Positions 62,156 to 64,000 of a DNA stretch of 64,000 nt are shown one piece after another. Source of the DNA: Prototheca cutis (lineage: Eukaryota > Chlorophyta > Trebouxiophyceae > Chlorellales > Chlorellaceae); NCBI GenBank assembly GCA_002897115.2, contig BCIH01000009.1, positions 10,019 through 74,018 on the forward strand, read 5' to 3'. Below the pieces are notes generated by a model. It saw only the letters and a list, made by a program, of their open reading frames with translations, was not told the origin of the DNA and ran no database searches. Numbering within the stretch: the stretch's first letter is position 1; every line of letters starts with the position of its first letter. The position numbers were made by a program, and so were the translations under genes.

Positions 62156-64000
62156 ATGGCACGGAACTCGTTGGCCCTGGTGTCGGAGGCGCTGGGCAGA
62201 ACGGGCTCGCACGCGCTGCCCTACGCCGAGGAGTTCAAGTACGGCATTCACCAGCAGATCTCAGACCTTGTGGGGGTGAGCGCGCTGATGTGCTGCATAT
62301 GGACCGAAATAGGGATGCTTGCCAGGCAGGGCATGCACTCCCCGGAATCTATGGCGCCCATTGCTGGGAACGTCCGCCTCCCCAGGGCTCTGTCGCCGAT
62401 ACGCCGGACACCTGCCGTGCATGCAGGACTTTCCCTCTCTCAAGGTCAAGGTGGACACGTATACGCACCCGACTGGCAGGTGGGTATGGCCGGATGGGAG
62501 ATTTGCCTGCATGCGTGGGGTGTCCGGGGCGCTGATGGCTGGTGCATGTGCCATGGTTGTTCCCAGTGGGAATTCCCATCCGCCCATGGAAATGTGCTCT
62601 CACTGCTACACTACAATCGACATGGCACTCTGTTTTCCCATGACAGCTCGTTGGACCTGCTGCTTGTGGATGGCACGGTTCCAATGTACTATGAGGTATG
62701 TGTGGGGCCTGCCTGGGGGGTTTCAGGGGATGAGGAAGGGTGGTCGAGGCAACGGACCGGGCCCTGCCAATTCAAACCAAGCTGCGACTGCCGAGCGTGA
62801 TTGCGAGCCACATGGTAGTCACACCTGTCAGCCACCGGTTTTGCCGTGCTTGACCGTACTCAACACCTCTGCAGGGTGTCAAGTACAACATCCCTGTGGC
62901 GGTGTGGATGCCGGAGCAGTTCCCCCTGGCGGGTCCCATCGTGTATGTGACGCCGACTTCAGACATGCTTATCAAGCCTGGGCACGCCATCGTGGACCCT
63001 TCTGGCACCGTCAGCTCACTCTACCTCCGGAACTGGATGTTCCCAGGGTCAAACCTCCGTGTCCTCGTCGAGGTGCGCGCTCATGACCCTGCTTCGCTCT
63101 GCTGCTGGCGCTCCTAAACCTTGATCTGTTTTGGGGTTGGCTCCATGAACCCATGACCCGTCCTGTGGGTTGCCTGTCGGTTGCGGGGCCACGCCCAGCA
63201 CCACTGTATCCTCCAGCACCGCTTGTTTACCATGCGAACTCGCTGCCAAACTGCCACGTTGCCCCCCGTCAAACTGGCAGGATATGTCCATAGCATTTGG
63301 CAGCGACCCACCGCTGTTCACCAAGCCGCCGGGGTGGACGCCATCCCCCTCTCCGAGGCCCATGCAACGGCCAAATGGGCGGCCAGAGCCTGCCGCTGCC
63401 TACAGGCCATCCCCTCCCCCACCCCCGCCACCTCCGCCACCCCCGCCACCCCCGCCGCCCCCACCGCCTACGTCCGGCCTCGGAGCGAGCACCGATCTGG
63501 GCAACGGCAGCATCCAGAACCCCCTTGTATCTGGGTGAGTAGTGGGGAACATGCTGCTGCTTTGTGTTGACGTCTGTCCGTCCATCACATGGTGTTCTGG
63601 GGTGTGTTCGAAGTTCTGTCCGCAGCAGCATCAAAAGCCGATCATGCGGCCCCAACACACATGAACACACACAAGCGCACTCTCCGAATCGGCGGTGCAG
63701 GTCGTTGCCGGCGGCGCTGCAGGCCTTGAACCTGGGCTTCACGCGACCAGCATCGGAGACACGGCCACCCAATGGTCTTCCTCCGACCATCGCCGGTGGC
63801 AGCACGGGGTTCTGGGGCTCCCTGCCCGACCGTGCGACGCAGAGCCTGCCAATCCCCCCCTCGGCAGCTACAGGCGGGGGGGACGTTGCCACTTCGGGTG
63901 TGCCGACGACAGCAGGGACAACCGCGCAGCCACGGCCTGCGTCATCGCTGACCCCGCCATCATCGGCGGCATCAGCGGCAGCGGCGGCGGCGGAGGAGCT
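62156..64000 (+). CDS. VPS23: TSG101/VPS23 (ELC), ESCRT-I subunit, 3' end missing; join(62156..62275,62427..62479,62647..62695,62875..63072,63281..63534,63701..>64000)
   Basis: ESCRT-I subunit that sorts ubiquitinated membrane proteins at endosomes. The N-terminal UEV domain is evident: DFPSLKVKVDTYTHPTG, then LDLLLVDGTVPMYYEG, then VKYNIPVAVWMPEQFPLAGP, then VTPTSDMLIKPGHAIVDPSG and YLRNWMFPGSNL. It lacks the catalytic Cys of E2 enzymes, as expected for UEV. A Pro-rich linker with about 20 consecutive prolines follows (bases 63412-63470), then an Ala/Ser/Pro-rich part cut by the window end. The coiled coil and steadiness box of the family lie beyond. All five junctions are in phase. The start at 62156 is the first Met and matches the family. 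Confidence 0.93.

Noticed and set aside
63412..63470. CCACC/CCGCC runs as a CRISPR-like or satellite repeat
   Set aside because: They encode the poly-Pro linker of TSG101, which is normal for the family, and have no repeat-spacer structure.

Overview
The window is nuclear DNA of a eukaryotic green alga. The genes are split by many short introns of roughly 80-550 bp, coding parts are rich in GC, (CA)n/(GT)n and poly-C tracts lie in the introns, and TGTAA motifs (the usual chlorophyte poly(A) signal) follow several stop codons. The gene set belongs to the plant lineage: an RWP-RK factor, a RUB1/NEDD8 made as a C-terminal fusion, a plant-type large TPR-J protein, a clade E-like PP2C, an O-acetylserine (thiol)lyase and an expansin on an SP-repeat stalk. 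A trebouxiophyte (Chlorella-like) source is my inference; no rRNA or organelle marker is present to prove it. I could join exons for 24 protein genes. For 22 of them the joined phases agree throughout (two of these run off a window end); the exportin-4 gene has gaps, and the OAS-TL first exon is tentative.

Layout. 1-2738 (-) DDX41 helicase, 3' end off the window; 2978-3780 (-) ubiquitin-like/NEDD8 fusion; 4163-4694 (+) CKS1; 5594-8699 (-) PP2C phosphatase; 8.7-11.4 kb no supported gene; 11466-12927 (+) expansin; 14106-15118 (+) RING-CH E3; 15598-16980 (-) NOSIP-type U-box E3; 17448-17780 (+) small unknown protein; 18898-21015 (+) VPS45; 21826-23814 (+) CoA-type mitochondrial carrier; 24150-24683 (-) CaaX-tailed unknown; 25283-27080 (-) cysteine synthase; 27404-28995 (+) HAD phosphatase; 29421-33722 (+) TPR-J co-chaperone; 34127-38893 (-) exportin-4; 39343-42871 (+) beta-adaptin; 43167-44769 (-) SPF30; 45406-46173 (+) four-TM protein; 46640-48942 (+) PX/coiled-coil protein; 49023-50278 (-) U2B''/U1A-like snRNP protein; 50700-51938 (+) ribosomal protein S3; 52742-57083 (+) RELCH-like LisH/HEAT protein; 57412-58985 (-) RWP-RK factor; 59525-61581 (-) proline-rich unknown; 62156-end (+) TSG101/VPS23, 3' end off the window.

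The genes are mostly housekeeping and are not an operon or island. Several fall in shared processes: endosome traffic (VPS45, beta-adaptin, PX protein, RELCH-like, TSG101), splicing (DDX41, SPF30, U2B''), and ubiquitin-type conjugation (UBL-NEDD8, RING-CH, NOSIP). Many neighbours are divergent pairs sharing 320-640 bp promoters, or convergent pairs with as little as 80 bp between stops.

Two observations stand out. Seven of about 77 resolved introns start with GC rather than GT, and one of them (RPS3) is fixed beyond doubt by protein conservation. The protein upstream of NEDD8, which is ubiquitin in Arabidopsis RUB1/RUB2, is here a very divergent ubiquitin-like domain that keeps only the fold pattern and the LRGG cleavage end.
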